Shown piece by piece: positions 1 through 8,250 of a stretch of DNA of 64,000 bases (the stretch's first letter is position 1; each line of letters starts with the position of its first letter). The stretch lies in NCBI RefSeq assembly GCF_001425235.1, contig NZ_LMEA01000012.1, positions 348,391 to 412,390 of the forward strand. The letters run 5' to 3'. The notes under the pieces were generated by a model. The model ran no database searches, was not told the origin of the DNA, and worked only from the letters and a program-made list of their open reading frames with translations. A program made the translations under genes and the position numbers. The stretch is from Devosia sp. Root413D1 (GTDB lineage Bacteria > Pseudomonadota > Alphaproteobacteria > Rhizobiales > Devosiaceae).

Positions 1-887
<887 letters not shown>

Positions 888-895
<8 letters not shown>

Positions 896-1178
896 GTGGG
901 TGCCCCTTGACCGCGGCCGAGATGGAGACCGGGCCCGTATCGTCCGCGTCAGGCTCGGGACCGTCCGGGGGCGGGATATGTACGGCGACGTTGAAGCCGA
1001 TGAGGCCGATCAGCATGACGAGGACGGAGTACTGGTGGAGGAATTCGACCCAGGGCTGGCACAGGAACAGTATCCCCAGCAGCATGAAGGCCATCGAACC
1101 GGGTTCAAGGATACGGGCGTTGAAGCGTCGAAACGCCTGCTTCTTGTCGCGCTCAGCCTTGGTTTCTTCAGGCGTCAT
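888..1178 (-). CDS. Small two-helix membrane protein in the ABC operon
   Basis: A 96-residue protein of unknown function. A charged, cytosolic-looking N-terminus (about residues 1-26) is followed by two hydrophobic segments at about 27-44 and 49-68, then an acidic, proline-rich tail. It overlaps the upstream permease by 4 bp (ATGA) and the downstream ATPase by 8 bp, so it is translationally embedded in the operon. I infer an accessory subunit of the transporter because it sits between permease and ATPase, but I recognise no family. Confidence 0.8.
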
Positions 1179-2134
1179 TTGCGGATCGCTCCGAAGCTCA
1201 TGCCGCGCAGCAAGTGGTTGCGCAGGAGGAAGGTGAAGATCGCGACCGGGATCAGGAACAGCACCGTACCGGCAGCGATGACGGTCCAGTCCTGCAGACC
1301 CGTGCCGATCTGGCTGGGAATGAAGGGAGGCGCCGTCTGCGCCCGGCGATTGGTGAGGATGAGCGCGAAAGCGTACTCGTTCCAGGCCGTGATGAAGCAG
1401 AATACTGCGGTGGCAGCGATGCCCGTGGCGGCCTCGGGCAGGACGATCTTGAAGAAAGCCTGCATGCGCGTGTAGCCGTCGACCAGAGCAGCCTCTTCAT
1501 ACTCCTTGGGGATCTCGTCCATGAACCCCTTCATCAGCCAGACCGCAAACGACACGTTGAACGCGGTATAGAGAATGATCAGTCCGACATGGGTGTCGTT
1601 GAGACCGACCGCTCGATACATCAGGAACATCGGGATAGCGACCACGATGGGTGGCAGCATGCGCGTCGAGAGGATGAAGAACAGGAGGTCGGCCTCGCCC
1701 TTCACCCGGAAGCGCGAGAAGCCATAGGCGGTGATCGTGCCCATCGACACCGCAAGGATGGTCGAGGTTATGGCGATGATCAGCGAGTTGATGAATCGAT
1801 CCGGATAGGCGGAAAAGACGACGTCGCCCTTACCGTCGCGGGCGAGACGTTCGCCGCCGTCGAGAACCAGCCGCTCCCACCAGGGCGCCGCCTCATAGAC
1901 CTCGGGTGCGACGGGCGCGGTCAATTGGGCCCGCTTGGTGAAGAGCTTCACGAAAGGCGTGATCTGGGGCTCGAAGAGCACCGAGGGCGGCACCGACGTG
2001 GCCTGCACGAGCGGCTTGAAGGCCGTCGTCGTGATCCAGTAGATCGGGGACAGGAAGATCAGCGTGACGACGATCACGACAGCGATCGCAATGCGGTTGC
2101 CCAGTCGTCCGGAGCGCGTTGAAACGACAGCCAT
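1175..2134 (-). CDS. ABC transporter permease, MalG-like
   Basis: Inner-membrane subunit of the carbohydrate importer, 319 residues, with the six-helix layout of the MalG class. The EAA loop that contacts the ATPase is visible as EYEEAALVDGYTRMQAFFKI around residues 212-231. A periplasmic stretch of roughly 75 residues follows the first helix and is longer than in simple MalG proteins. It starts one base after the stop of the other permease, so the two are almost certainly co-translated. Confidence 0.93.
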   Translation of the reverse strand: MAVVSTRSGRLGNRIAIAVVIVVTLIFLSPIYWITTTAFKPLVQATSVPPSVLFEPQITPFVKLFTKRAQLTAPVAPEVYEAAPWWERLVLDGGERLARDGKGDVVFSAYPDRFINSLIIAITSTILAVSMGTITAYGFSRFRVKGEADLLFFILSTRMLPPIVVAIPMFLMYRAVGLNDTHVGLIILYTAFNVSFAVWLMKGFMDEIPKEYEEAALVDGYTRMQAFFKIVLPEAATGIAATAVFCFITAWNEYAFALILTNRRAQTAPPFIPSQIGTGLQDWTVIAAGTVLFLIPVAIFTFLLRNHLLRGMSFGAIRK

Positions 2135-2135
2135 T

Positions 2136-3029
2136 CTAGCGCTCCTTGGCCTTGTTGAGGTACTTCACGTAGATGTTGGTAATGCACAGCACCATGATCA
2201 GCACGATGTAGGCGAGCGCCGAGGCCGGCCCCGTCTGCCACTGCGCGAACGCCATCTTGTAGAGGCGCGACGAGATCAGTTCCGCCTGCGGCTGGCCGGT
2301 CATCACGAAGGCGATGTCGAAGGTCTTGAACGCCTCCATGGTGCGGAAGATGACGGCGATCAGCAGGATCGGCGCGACCAGTGGGAGCGTGACCCGAAAG
2401 AAGGTGTAGAGCTTGCTGGCGCGGTCGATCGAGGCGGCTTCGTAAAGATGCTTGGGCACCGCGCTGAGACCAGCGAGCGAGAGCAGCATGACGAAGGGCG
2501 ACCACATCCAGATATCGGTGATGGCGACAGCGTAAAGCGCAAGGTTCGCGTCGGTGAGCCAGGCGGTTTTGCCCAGGCCCAGCGCGTAGTTCAGGATACC
2601 CCAGGACGGATCGTAAATGAGCTTCCAGAACAGCCCCACCACGACCGGCGAGAGCATCATGGGCAAGAGCAGCAGAGTGGTCAGCAGCCCCTTGCCGGGG
2701 ATCGGCCGATTGAGCAGCAGCGCCAGCCCGAAGCCGACGACGAACTGGCCGCTCACCGAGACGATGACATACCAGAGCGTAGTGGCGAAGCTCCGCCAGA
2801 TCACCGGATCGGCCAGGATGTCGGCGTAGTTCTGGAGGCCGACGAAATTGGCGGCGTCTTTACTCGATGCACGGAAATCGGTGAACGAGAAGCCCAGCGA
2901 ATAGAGCAGCGGGAAGACGTTGAAAATGATGAGGAACGCGACCGTCGGGATGACGAAAAGGTTCCTGATGGTGATGTCGCTCCAGCCACGCGTAGCCGCT
3001 CGCGAAGTCGGGCTGAGCGTCGTCATCAT
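2136..3029 (-). CDS. ABC transporter permease, MalF-like
   Basis: Second membrane subunit of the importer, about 297 residues from the ATG at 3029. An adjacent ATG at 3026 and a TTG at 3038 are alternative starts, and none has a clear Shine-Dalgarno sequence. Hydrophobic segments fit a six-helix permease of the MalF/UgpA class. The EAA motif (LYEAASIDRASKLYTFFRV) lies near residues 185-203. Transcribed from the binding-protein promoter upstream, with a hairpin in the gap between the two genes. Confidence 0.92.
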   Translation of the reverse strand: MMTTLSPTSRAATRGWSDITIRNLFVIPTVAFLIIFNVFPLLYSLGFSFTDFRASSKDAANFVGLQNYADILADPVIWRSFATTLWYVIVSVSGQFVVGFGLALLLNRPIPGKGLLTTLLLLPMMLSPVVVGLFWKLIYDPSWGILNYALGLGKTAWLTDANLALYAVAITDIWMWSPFVMLLSLAGLSAVPKHLYEAASIDRASKLYTFFRVTLPLVAPILLIAVIFRTMEAFKTFDIAFVMTGQPQAELISSRLYKMAFAQWQTGPASALAYIVLIMVLCITNIYVKYLNKAKER

Positions 3030-3064
3030 GGTCGTCAATGCATGATCCCCCGATTAGAAATTGG

Positions 3065-3093
3065 CCCGGAGAGGAGGTTCTCCCCTCCCCGGG
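3065..3093 (-). other. Hairpin between binding-protein and permease genes
   Basis: An imperfect GC-rich inverted repeat (CCCGGAGAGGAGG paired with CCCCTCCCCGGG, short loop) fills the 78-base gap after the binding-protein stop. No long T-run follows, so it is a poor terminator. In other binding-protein operons such hairpins protect the 5' message and lower downstream expression; that role here is inferred from position. Confidence 0.55.
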
Positions 3094-3107
3094 TCGCAGT
3101 CGTTGGG

Positions 3108-4421
3108 TTACTCGGCCGGGTAGCCGGCAGCCTTGAGGCTTTCGACCCAGGTCGCGGCGAGCTTGTCGAGCGCCTCCTGAGCGGTGCCATTGCCGTTCAC
3201 GACATAGTCGTAGAAGCCCTGCTGGCCCTCGTCGAGCAGCTCGGCGTATTCGGGCAGTGCCCAGAAGTCACGAACCTTGAACATGGTCTCGAAGAACGCC
3301 TTGTTGTAAGGCGTCGCGTTCTGGAACTCGTCCGACTCGAGGATGGCCGCAGCAGCGGTATAACCGCCCAGTTCGGCCCACTTCTTCTGGGTCTCGTCCT
3401 TGACCAGCCACTCGAGGAACTTCATCGCCTCGTCCTTGTTCTGGCTGTAGGAGACCAGCGAAATCCCCTGGCCGCCCAGAGCGGCGAAGTCGTCACCACG
3501 CGGGCCGGGCGGGTTCGCAAAGAAACCCATATTCTTGGCCTGCGGATTGGTCGCCTCATTGAGCAGCGACGGGAAGAACGCGAAGAAGTTCATCCCCATC
3601 GCTACCTGGCCCTGCGCGATTGCCGTGTTCACTTCGGCAAAGAAGGCGTTGCCCCAGCCCGGAGGGCCGTAGGTATAGAGCTTCTTGTAGTCCTCGAGGC
3701 CCTCGGCCGACTCCTTCGAGTTCAGCAGACCTGTGACCTTGTAGTTGGCGTAGTCACCGAGCGATCCGCCATACGAGAAGATGAATGTCTCGGCACCCAT
3801 GGTGATGGCGTCGCCCGGGACCTGCGTATAGACGGCAGCGCCGTAGCGATTTTCGGCCGGACGGTGGAAGAACTCGGCGATATCGACGAGTTGCTTGAGG
3901 TCCTTCGGCACGCCGAGATCGTAGCCGTACTTGGCTTTGAAGTTCGCCATCTCGGTCGGATCTTCGAACCAATCCTTGCGATAGGCCCAGCCAACGGCGT
4001 CGCCTTCGAGCGGCACCGACCAGTAGGTACCCGAGCCACCCGGGTACTCCGAGTAGAACTGCATGGTGGCCGGAGCCATTGTGGTAGTGAGGTTGTGAGT
4101 TTTGACGAACTCGGTGAGGTCGACATAGTGGCCGCCGGTCGAGCCGGCACCCAGCCACTGGCTGTCGCCAACGACGAGGTCATAGGCGGAACCCTGGGCG
4201 TTGAATTCGGTGAACGCCTTGGTCTGGAAATCGGGCCACGGCACAGTCTCGACGGTGACGGTGACGCCGGTCTCTGCCTGGTAGGCATTGACCAGTTCCT
4301 GCAGGTAGTTGGCCGGATCCCATTCGGCCCAGAGTATCGTCAGTTCCTGCGCAAGCACAGACGTGCTCGACGCAAGCATCAGGCCCAAACCGGCCAGCAT
4401 GCCCTTGGTAGCAGTGCGCAT
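3108..4421 (-). CDS. ABC transporter substrate-binding protein, sugar family
   Basis: Periplasmic solute-binding protein (family 1 type), 437 residues from the ATG at 4421. That start is preceded by GAGGGAGGACCATA, a strong ribosome site, and opens directly into a signal peptide cleaved near VLAQ-E at residue 24. The frame stays open for 80 further codons to a GTG at 4661, which also has a strong AAGGAGGAGG site, but an 80-residue extension would bury the signal peptide. The body has the alternating lobe pattern of extracellular sugar-binding proteins. First gene of the importer operon; ligand unknown. Confidence 0.93.
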   Translation of the reverse strand: MRTATKGMLAGLGLMLASSTSVLAQELTILWAEWDPANYLQELVNAYQAETGVTVTVETVPWPDFQTKAFTEFNAQGSAYDLVVGDSQWLGAGSTGGHYVDLTEFVKTHNLTTTMAPATMQFYSEYPGGSGTYWSVPLEGDAVGWAYRKDWFEDPTEMANFKAKYGYDLGVPKDLKQLVDIAEFFHRPAENRYGAAVYTQVPGDAITMGAETFIFSYGGSLGDYANYKVTGLLNSKESAEGLEDYKKLYTYGPPGWGNAFFAEVNTAIAQGQVAMGMNFFAFFPSLLNEATNPQAKNMGFFANPPGPRGDDFAALGGQGISLVSYSQNKDEAMKFLEWLVKDETQKKWAELGGYTAAAAILESDEFQNATPYNKAFFETMFKVRDFWALPEYAELLDEGQQGFYDYVVNGNGTAQEALDKLAATWVESLKAAGYPAE

Positions 4422-4789
4422 TATGGTCCTCCCTCTAGCGCTTCCGACGGCCGGCAGATGCGGCACCAGCCGAAGCCCCTCCTCCTTGCCGGGGGCCTTC
4501 ACAGCAGCGAACCGGCCAAAAGCTCTCCCAAGCTTCGGCGGCCGGTCGTTCTCTCGCGACGTGCGGGAAACAATGTCCCTCATCGCCGGGACCAGCAGCA
4601 GCGACCTCTCCCAAGGCCTCCCGCGGTCACCGGCTGCGGCGCCCCTCAGCGCCCGTCGCACTTGATCCTCCTCCTTGATCGACGTGCGTCAGAACTACAA
4701 ATTCAACGTTTTGCCAGCCTCGTCAAGCTAACATGCTAGCATTTATGCAAGTCGAGGCCCAGTTTAGGAAAATAGTTTCCCATGCCGGA
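4422..4789. other. 368-bp intergenic region: promoter and long leader of the ABC operon
   Basis: This is the only gap over 300 bases. The part near 4680-4789 is AT-richer and holds a promoter and a palindrome facing the ABC operon. The rest (4422-4660) is GC-rich, is open in the binding-protein frame, and would be a leader of about 270 nt. I see no independent gene in it. Confidence 0.6.
4698..4742 (-). promoter_or_regulatory. Putative promoter and operator of the ABC operon
   Basis: On the minus strand TTGACG (4721-4726) and AATTTG (4698-4703) are spaced by 17 bp, giving a good -35 and a weak -10. Just upstream of the -35 lies the perfect 10-bp palindrome ATGCTAGCAT (4733-4742), extended by a GCTAAC half-site overlapping its flank. 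An operator beside the -35 fits LacI, GntR or TetR control; which regulator binds is not known. Confidence 0.45.
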
Positions 4790-5422
4790 TCAGGCGGCGG
4801 ACTCCGCGACCGCGGCACGAACTAGCGCGGCGGCCGCCCAGGTCGCGACCTCGGTAGTTTCTTCGAACTCAAGCCCCCACAAGTCTTTGAGAACAATAAG
4901 AACTTCCAGACCGTAGACCAATGACAGCGCCTTTGCGAGTCGTTGGAACTTGGCCTCGGGCAATTTATTCTTGAGTGGCGCTATCGCCATTTGCAACAGC
5001 TCGACGCGATGGCCGCGCTTGAATGGCGGCTCGGCCCCAAGGGTGCCGGCACGACGCTGCGCCCACTGCTCGAGCGACAACTTGAGCGCCGCCTTGAAGG
5101 TCGCCTCGAATTCCGCAACCCGCGGCATAGTGAGCGCCAGGAGGTCGAGGACGCGGGTCTCGGGATCGTCGCTGGCGCTCTGCCAGTTGAGGATCGGCCC
5201 CAGCCCCTCATCGACTACGGCGTGGACCAAAGCCGCCTGGCTGGGGAAATAGCGATAGGCCGTGGCGCGCGACACCTCTGCGGCTTCGGCGACATCGCTG
5301 ACCGAGGGCGTCTGGCCCTGCTGCATCAGCGCGATGGCGGTTTCGAGCATGAGTTTACGGGTGCGCGCCCTGGCGCCTTTCGGCTCGGAAACCTGCTGCT
5401 CGTCGGGCTGTGAGACGTCCAT
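4790..5422 (-). CDS. TetR/AcrR-family transcriptional regulator
   Basis: DNA-binding regulator, 210 residues from the ATG at 5422. The N-terminal helix-turn-helix (about residues 22-65) contains the family pattern ATAYRYFPSQAALVHAVVDE. The C-terminal ligand domain is not assignable to a known effector. The frame extends upstream to 5497, but the promoter placement favours the 5422 start. It is divergent from the UPF0261/TIM-barrel/cupin genes and upstream of the ABC operon on the same strand, so it may control either or both. Confidence 0.9.
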   Translation of the reverse strand: MDVSQPDEQQVSEPKGARARTRKLMLETAIALMQQGQTPSVSDVAEAAEVSRATAYRYFPSQAALVHAVVDEGLGPILNWQSASDDPETRVLDLLALTMPRVAEFEATFKAALKLSLEQWAQRRAGTLGAEPPFKRGHRVELLQMAIAPLKNKLPEAKFQRLAKALSLVYGLEVLIVLKDLWGLEFEETTEVATWAAAALVRAAVAESAA

Positions 5423-5427
5423 ATCGA

Positions 5428-5457
5428 AATGATACGCACATCTCAAAATGCTTTGCA
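5428..5457 (-). promoter_or_regulatory. Promoter of the tetR gene; message probably leaderless
   Basis: On the minus strand TTGCAA and TATCAT are separated by 18 bp, and the ATG of the TetR gene follows the -10 by only six bases. No Shine-Dalgarno sequence precedes that ATG. This spacing puts transcription start at or within a few bases of the start codon, as in leaderless regulator messages. Confidence 0.5.
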
Positions 5458-5534
5458 ATGGCGGCGGGCCTCTGCCATGACATGGCGGCGAGAACACCGG
5501 CGGGGGTCACCCGAACGGTGTCGGGAGGGGTGCG

Positions 5535-6722
5535 ATGAAGCGCATCTATGTGGTCGGCACCGCCGACACCAAAGGCGAGGAACTGGCCTTCCTCGCCGAG
5601 AAAATCCGAGCGCTCGGCGCCGATCCGCTGGTGGTCGATGTGGGCATCCGCGCGCCGACCATTCCACCGGAAGTCGGGGCAGCGGAGGTGGCGAAGTTCG
5701 GACCACCCGGGCTGCTCGAGGGCACCGACCGCGGTGTTGCCGTGGCCGGCATGGCAGCGGCCTTCGCGCAATTTGTCATAACACGTGATGACATCGCTGG
5801 AATGGTCGGCATCGGCGGCGGCGGAGGCACCTCGATCGTCACAGCAGGGATGCGGAAACTGCCGATTGGCCTGCCTAAAGTGATGGTCTCCACCCTCGCC
5901 TCGGGCGATGTCGGGCCCTATGTCGGGGTCAGCGATATCGTGATGATGCCGTCGGTGACCGACCTCGCCGGGCTCAACCGGATATCGCGTGTTATCCTCT
6001 CCAATGCGGCGCTCGCCGTGGTGGCAATGAGCGCCAACCCGACGATGGTGGAGCCGGCGACCAAGCTGGCGGTCGGGCTCACCATGTTCGGGGTGACGAC
6101 ACCGGCGGTCACCCAGATCGTCGAACTGTTGACCGGGGCCGTTGAACCCTTGGTCTTCCATGCCACCGGCACCGGCGGCAAGACCATGGAAATGCTGGTC
6201 GATTCCGGCCTGGTCGGCGCCTTGATCGACGTCACGACAACCGAGGTCTGCGACTACCTGCTGGGCGGCGTGCTGCCGGCGGGGCCGGAACGGCTCGACT
6301 GCCTGTCGCGGCGGCCGGTGCCCTATGTCGGCTCGGTCGGAGCCTGCGACATGGTCAACTTCTGGGCGCCCGAGACCGTGCCGCCGCACTATGCCGACCG
6401 CCTGTTCTACGCGCACAATGCCAATGTGACGCTGATGCGTACCAGTGCCGACGAGTGCCGGGCGATCGGGGAATGGATCGGTGGCAAGCTCAACGCCGCG
6501 GTCGGGCCGGTGCGCTTCCTCTTGCCGCTACGGGGCGTCTCGGCGCTCGATGTCGAGGGCGGTGCGTTCCGCGACGCGGAGGCCGATGCCGAGCTGTTCG
6601 AAGCCATCGAGCGGACGGTGCAGTGGAGCGGCGACCGGCAGCTGATCCGGCTCGACTGCCACATCAACGACCCTAGTTTTGCCGAGGCCGCGATGCGCGC
6701 CTTTCACGAAATCACCTCATAA
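5535..6722 (+). CDS. UPF0261 / Tm-1-like ATP-binding family protein
   Basis: A 395-residue cytosolic protein that opens with the family pattern [17 protein letters not shown] and has a glycine-rich loop GIGGGGGTS near residues 94-102. The family (UPF0261) matches the N-terminal part of the tomato virus-resistance protein Tm-1. Its biochemical role in bacteria is not established. A strong ribosome site (GGGAGGGG) precedes the ATG. The next gene encodes the TIM-barrel domain that forms the C-terminal part of Tm-1, so the two probably act together. Confidence 0.9.
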   Translation: MKRIYVVGTADTKGEELAFLAEKIRALGADPLVVDVGIRAPTIPPEVGAAEVAKFGPPGLLEGTDRGVAVAGMAAAFAQFVITRDDIAGMVGIGGGGGTSIVTAGMRKLPIGLPKVMVSTLASGDVGPYVGVSDIVMMPSVTDLAGLNRISRVILSNAALAVVAMSANPTMVEPATKLAVGLTMFGVTTPAVTQIVELLTGAVEPLVFHATGTGGKTMEMLVDSGLVGALIDVTTTEVCDYLLGGVLPAGPERLDCLSRRPVPYVGSVGACDMVNFWAPETVPPHYADRLFYAHNANVTLMRTSADECRAIGEWIGGKLNAAVGPVRFLLPLRGVSALDVEGGAFRDAEADAELFEAIERTVQWSGDRQLIRLDCHINDPSFAEAAMRAFHEITS

Positions 6723-6741
6723 TAACCTCTTGGGAGACAGC

Positions 6742-7578
6742 ATGGCTGCCATCGCGCGCGCCGAAATCCTCAGAAAATTCCACGACATGGTGGCTCGCGG
6801 GCAGCCGATCGTGGGCGGCGGGGCCGGCACCGGCATTTCGGCCAAGGCCGAAGAAGCCGGCGGCATCGACCTGATCATCATCTACAATTCGGGGCGCTAT
6901 CGCATGGCCGGGCGCGGCTCGGCCGCAGGGCTGCTGGCCTATGGCAACGCCAACGAGATCGTCAAGGACATGGCGCGCGAGGTGCTGCCGGTGGTGAAGC
7001 GCACCCCGGTGCTGGCGGGGGTGAACGGCACCGATCCGTTCGTCCTGATGCCGCAGTTCCTCGCCGAGCTCAAAGCCATGGGGTTCTCCGGGGTGCAGAA
7101 CTTTCCCACCATCGGGCTGTTCGACGGGGTGATGCGGGTCAGCTTCGAGGAGACCGGCATGGGCTATGGCCTCGAGGTCGAGATGATCGCCGAGGCGCAC
7201 AAGCTGGACCTCCTCACCACACCCTATGTGTTCAACCCCGACGAAGCGGTGGCGATGACCAGGGCCGGCGCCGACATCATCGTCGCGCATATGGGGGTGA
7301 CGACCGGCGGCGCCATCGGCGCGACGGCGGCGAAATCGCTGGAACAATGTGCTGGGGAGATCGAGGCGATTGCCGCGGCGGCGCGAGGGGTTAGGGATAA
7401 CGTCATCGTCCTCTGCCATGGCGGACCGATCTCGATGCCTGACGACGCGAAGTTCATCCTCGACCGGGTGAAGGGGTGCCACGGCTTTTACGGGGCGAGC
7501 TCGATGGAGCGGCTGCCGGTGGAAGTGGCGATCAAGCGCCAAGTCGAGAGCTTCAAGGGGTTGCGGACGGGGGCTTAG
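6742..7578 (+). CDS. PEP hydrolase-like TIM-barrel protein (Tm-1 C-terminal-domain homologue)
   Basis: A 278-residue predicted TIM-barrel enzyme of the phosphoenolpyruvate hydrolase-like family. Start chosen at 6742 after TGGGAG; the frame is open further upstream but runs into the preceding gene. Conserved-looking stretches are [18 protein letters not shown] near residues 23-40, [12 protein letters not shown] and [11 protein letters not shown]. It follows the UPF0261 gene after 19 bases. Plant Tm-1 fuses the two domains in one chain, which supports a joint function; the reaction is unknown. Confidence 0.88.
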   Translation: MAAIARAEILRKFHDMVARGQPIVGGGAGTGISAKAEEAGGIDLIIIYNSGRYRMAGRGSAAGLLAYGNANEIVKDMAREVLPVVKRTPVLAGVNGTDPFVLMPQFLAELKAMGFSGVQNFPTIGLFDGVMRVSFEETGMGYGLEVEMIAEAHKLDLLTTPYVFNPDEAVAMTRAGADIIVAHMGVTTGGAIGATAAKSLEQCAGEIEAIAAAARGVRDNVIVLCHGGPISMPDDAKFILDRVKGCHGFYGASSMERLPVEVAIKRQVESFKGLRTGA

Positions 7579-7600
7579 TCGACCGTTCGAGCGCGAGGCG

Positions 7601-7733
7601 CCCCCACCCTAGCTTTGCCAAGGCCCGTTGGGCCTGGCGGCGCTACCCTCCCCGCAAGGGGGAGGGAGAACGTGGGGCACCGGAGGCGCAGTCGGCTCCC
7701 TCCCCCGTTGCGGGGAGGGATCGAGGGTGGGGG
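7601..7733. repeat. Nested GC-rich palindromic repeat (CCCTCCCCGC family)
   Basis: Outer arms CCCCCACCCT (7601-7610) and AGGGTGGGGG (7724-7733) enclose inner arms at 7646-7668 and 7696-7719. The inner arms are reverse complements except for one extra base. Each inner arm is itself a small palindrome around GCAA. It lies between the TIM-barrel gene and the cupin. The same type occurs at 20810-20915, with related elements at 22868-22959 and 23980-24062. Confidence 0.85.
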
Positions 7734-7760
7734 GTGCAGAGCCCCAATGTGGAGAAAACA

Positions 7761-8171
7761 ATGGCCGAGAACAATTTTGTCTACCCGCGCGATGTCAGCG
7801 CATTCGGGTTCGACTGGGGACAGCTGGCGCTGACGGTGGCGCCGGAGGTGAATGGGGCGAAGCGGTTTTCCGGCGGGGTGGTGGATTTGCCGCCGGGCCA
7901 GGGGCACAGCCGGCACAACCATCCGGGGGCCGAAGAGATCATTTTCGTGATCTCGGGCGAGGGCGAGCAGATGGTCGAGACGCCCGAAGGCGTGCCGGTG
8001 GTGCAGAAGGTCGGACCGGGCTGCACGGTGTTCGTGCCGGAGGACCGATTCCACTCGACGCTCAATACCGGGACGGGCCCGATGCAGCTGTTCGTGGTCT
8101 ATTCGCCGGCCGGACCGGAGCTGGCCTTACGTGATCTGCCGGATTTTCGGCTCATCTCGAAAGCAGAGTGA
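7761..8171 (+). CDS. Cupin-domain protein
   Basis: A 136-residue single-domain cupin, probably a small metal-dependent enzyme or sugar-binding protein. The first cupin motif is visible as GHSRHNHPGAEEIIFVISG around residues 49-67 with the expected two His and one Glu. The second motif (PEDRFHSTLNTG) contributes the last His near residue 99. The ATG at 7761 follows GGAGAAAACA. It may share the operon with the two genes upstream, though a 182-bp palindromic gap intervenes. Substrate unknown. Confidence 0.88.
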   Translation: MAENNFVYPRDVSAFGFDWGQLALTVAPEVNGAKRFSGGVVDLPPGQGHSRHNHPGAEEIIFVISGEGEQMVETPEGVPVVQKVGPGCTVFVPEDRFHSTLNTGTGPMQLFVVYSPAGPELALRDLPDFRLISKAE

Positions 8172-8250
8172 GCTTACGTTTCCACTTCCAAGTAACAACT
8201 CCACGCTTTACCCTGAGACAGGGCGCGGTGACTCCGCCTAGGAAGCGGAA

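Noticed and set aside
3065-3093. Intrinsic terminator between binding-protein and permease genes
   Set aside because: The hairpin is good but no T-run follows, so it is listed as a hairpin only.
2064-4739. An 891-codon open frame antisense to the ABC permease and binding-protein genes
   Set aside because: It is the shadow of real genes in high-GC DNA: composition is Arg/Glu/His-rich with no domain, and the opposite strand has recognisable proteins throughout.
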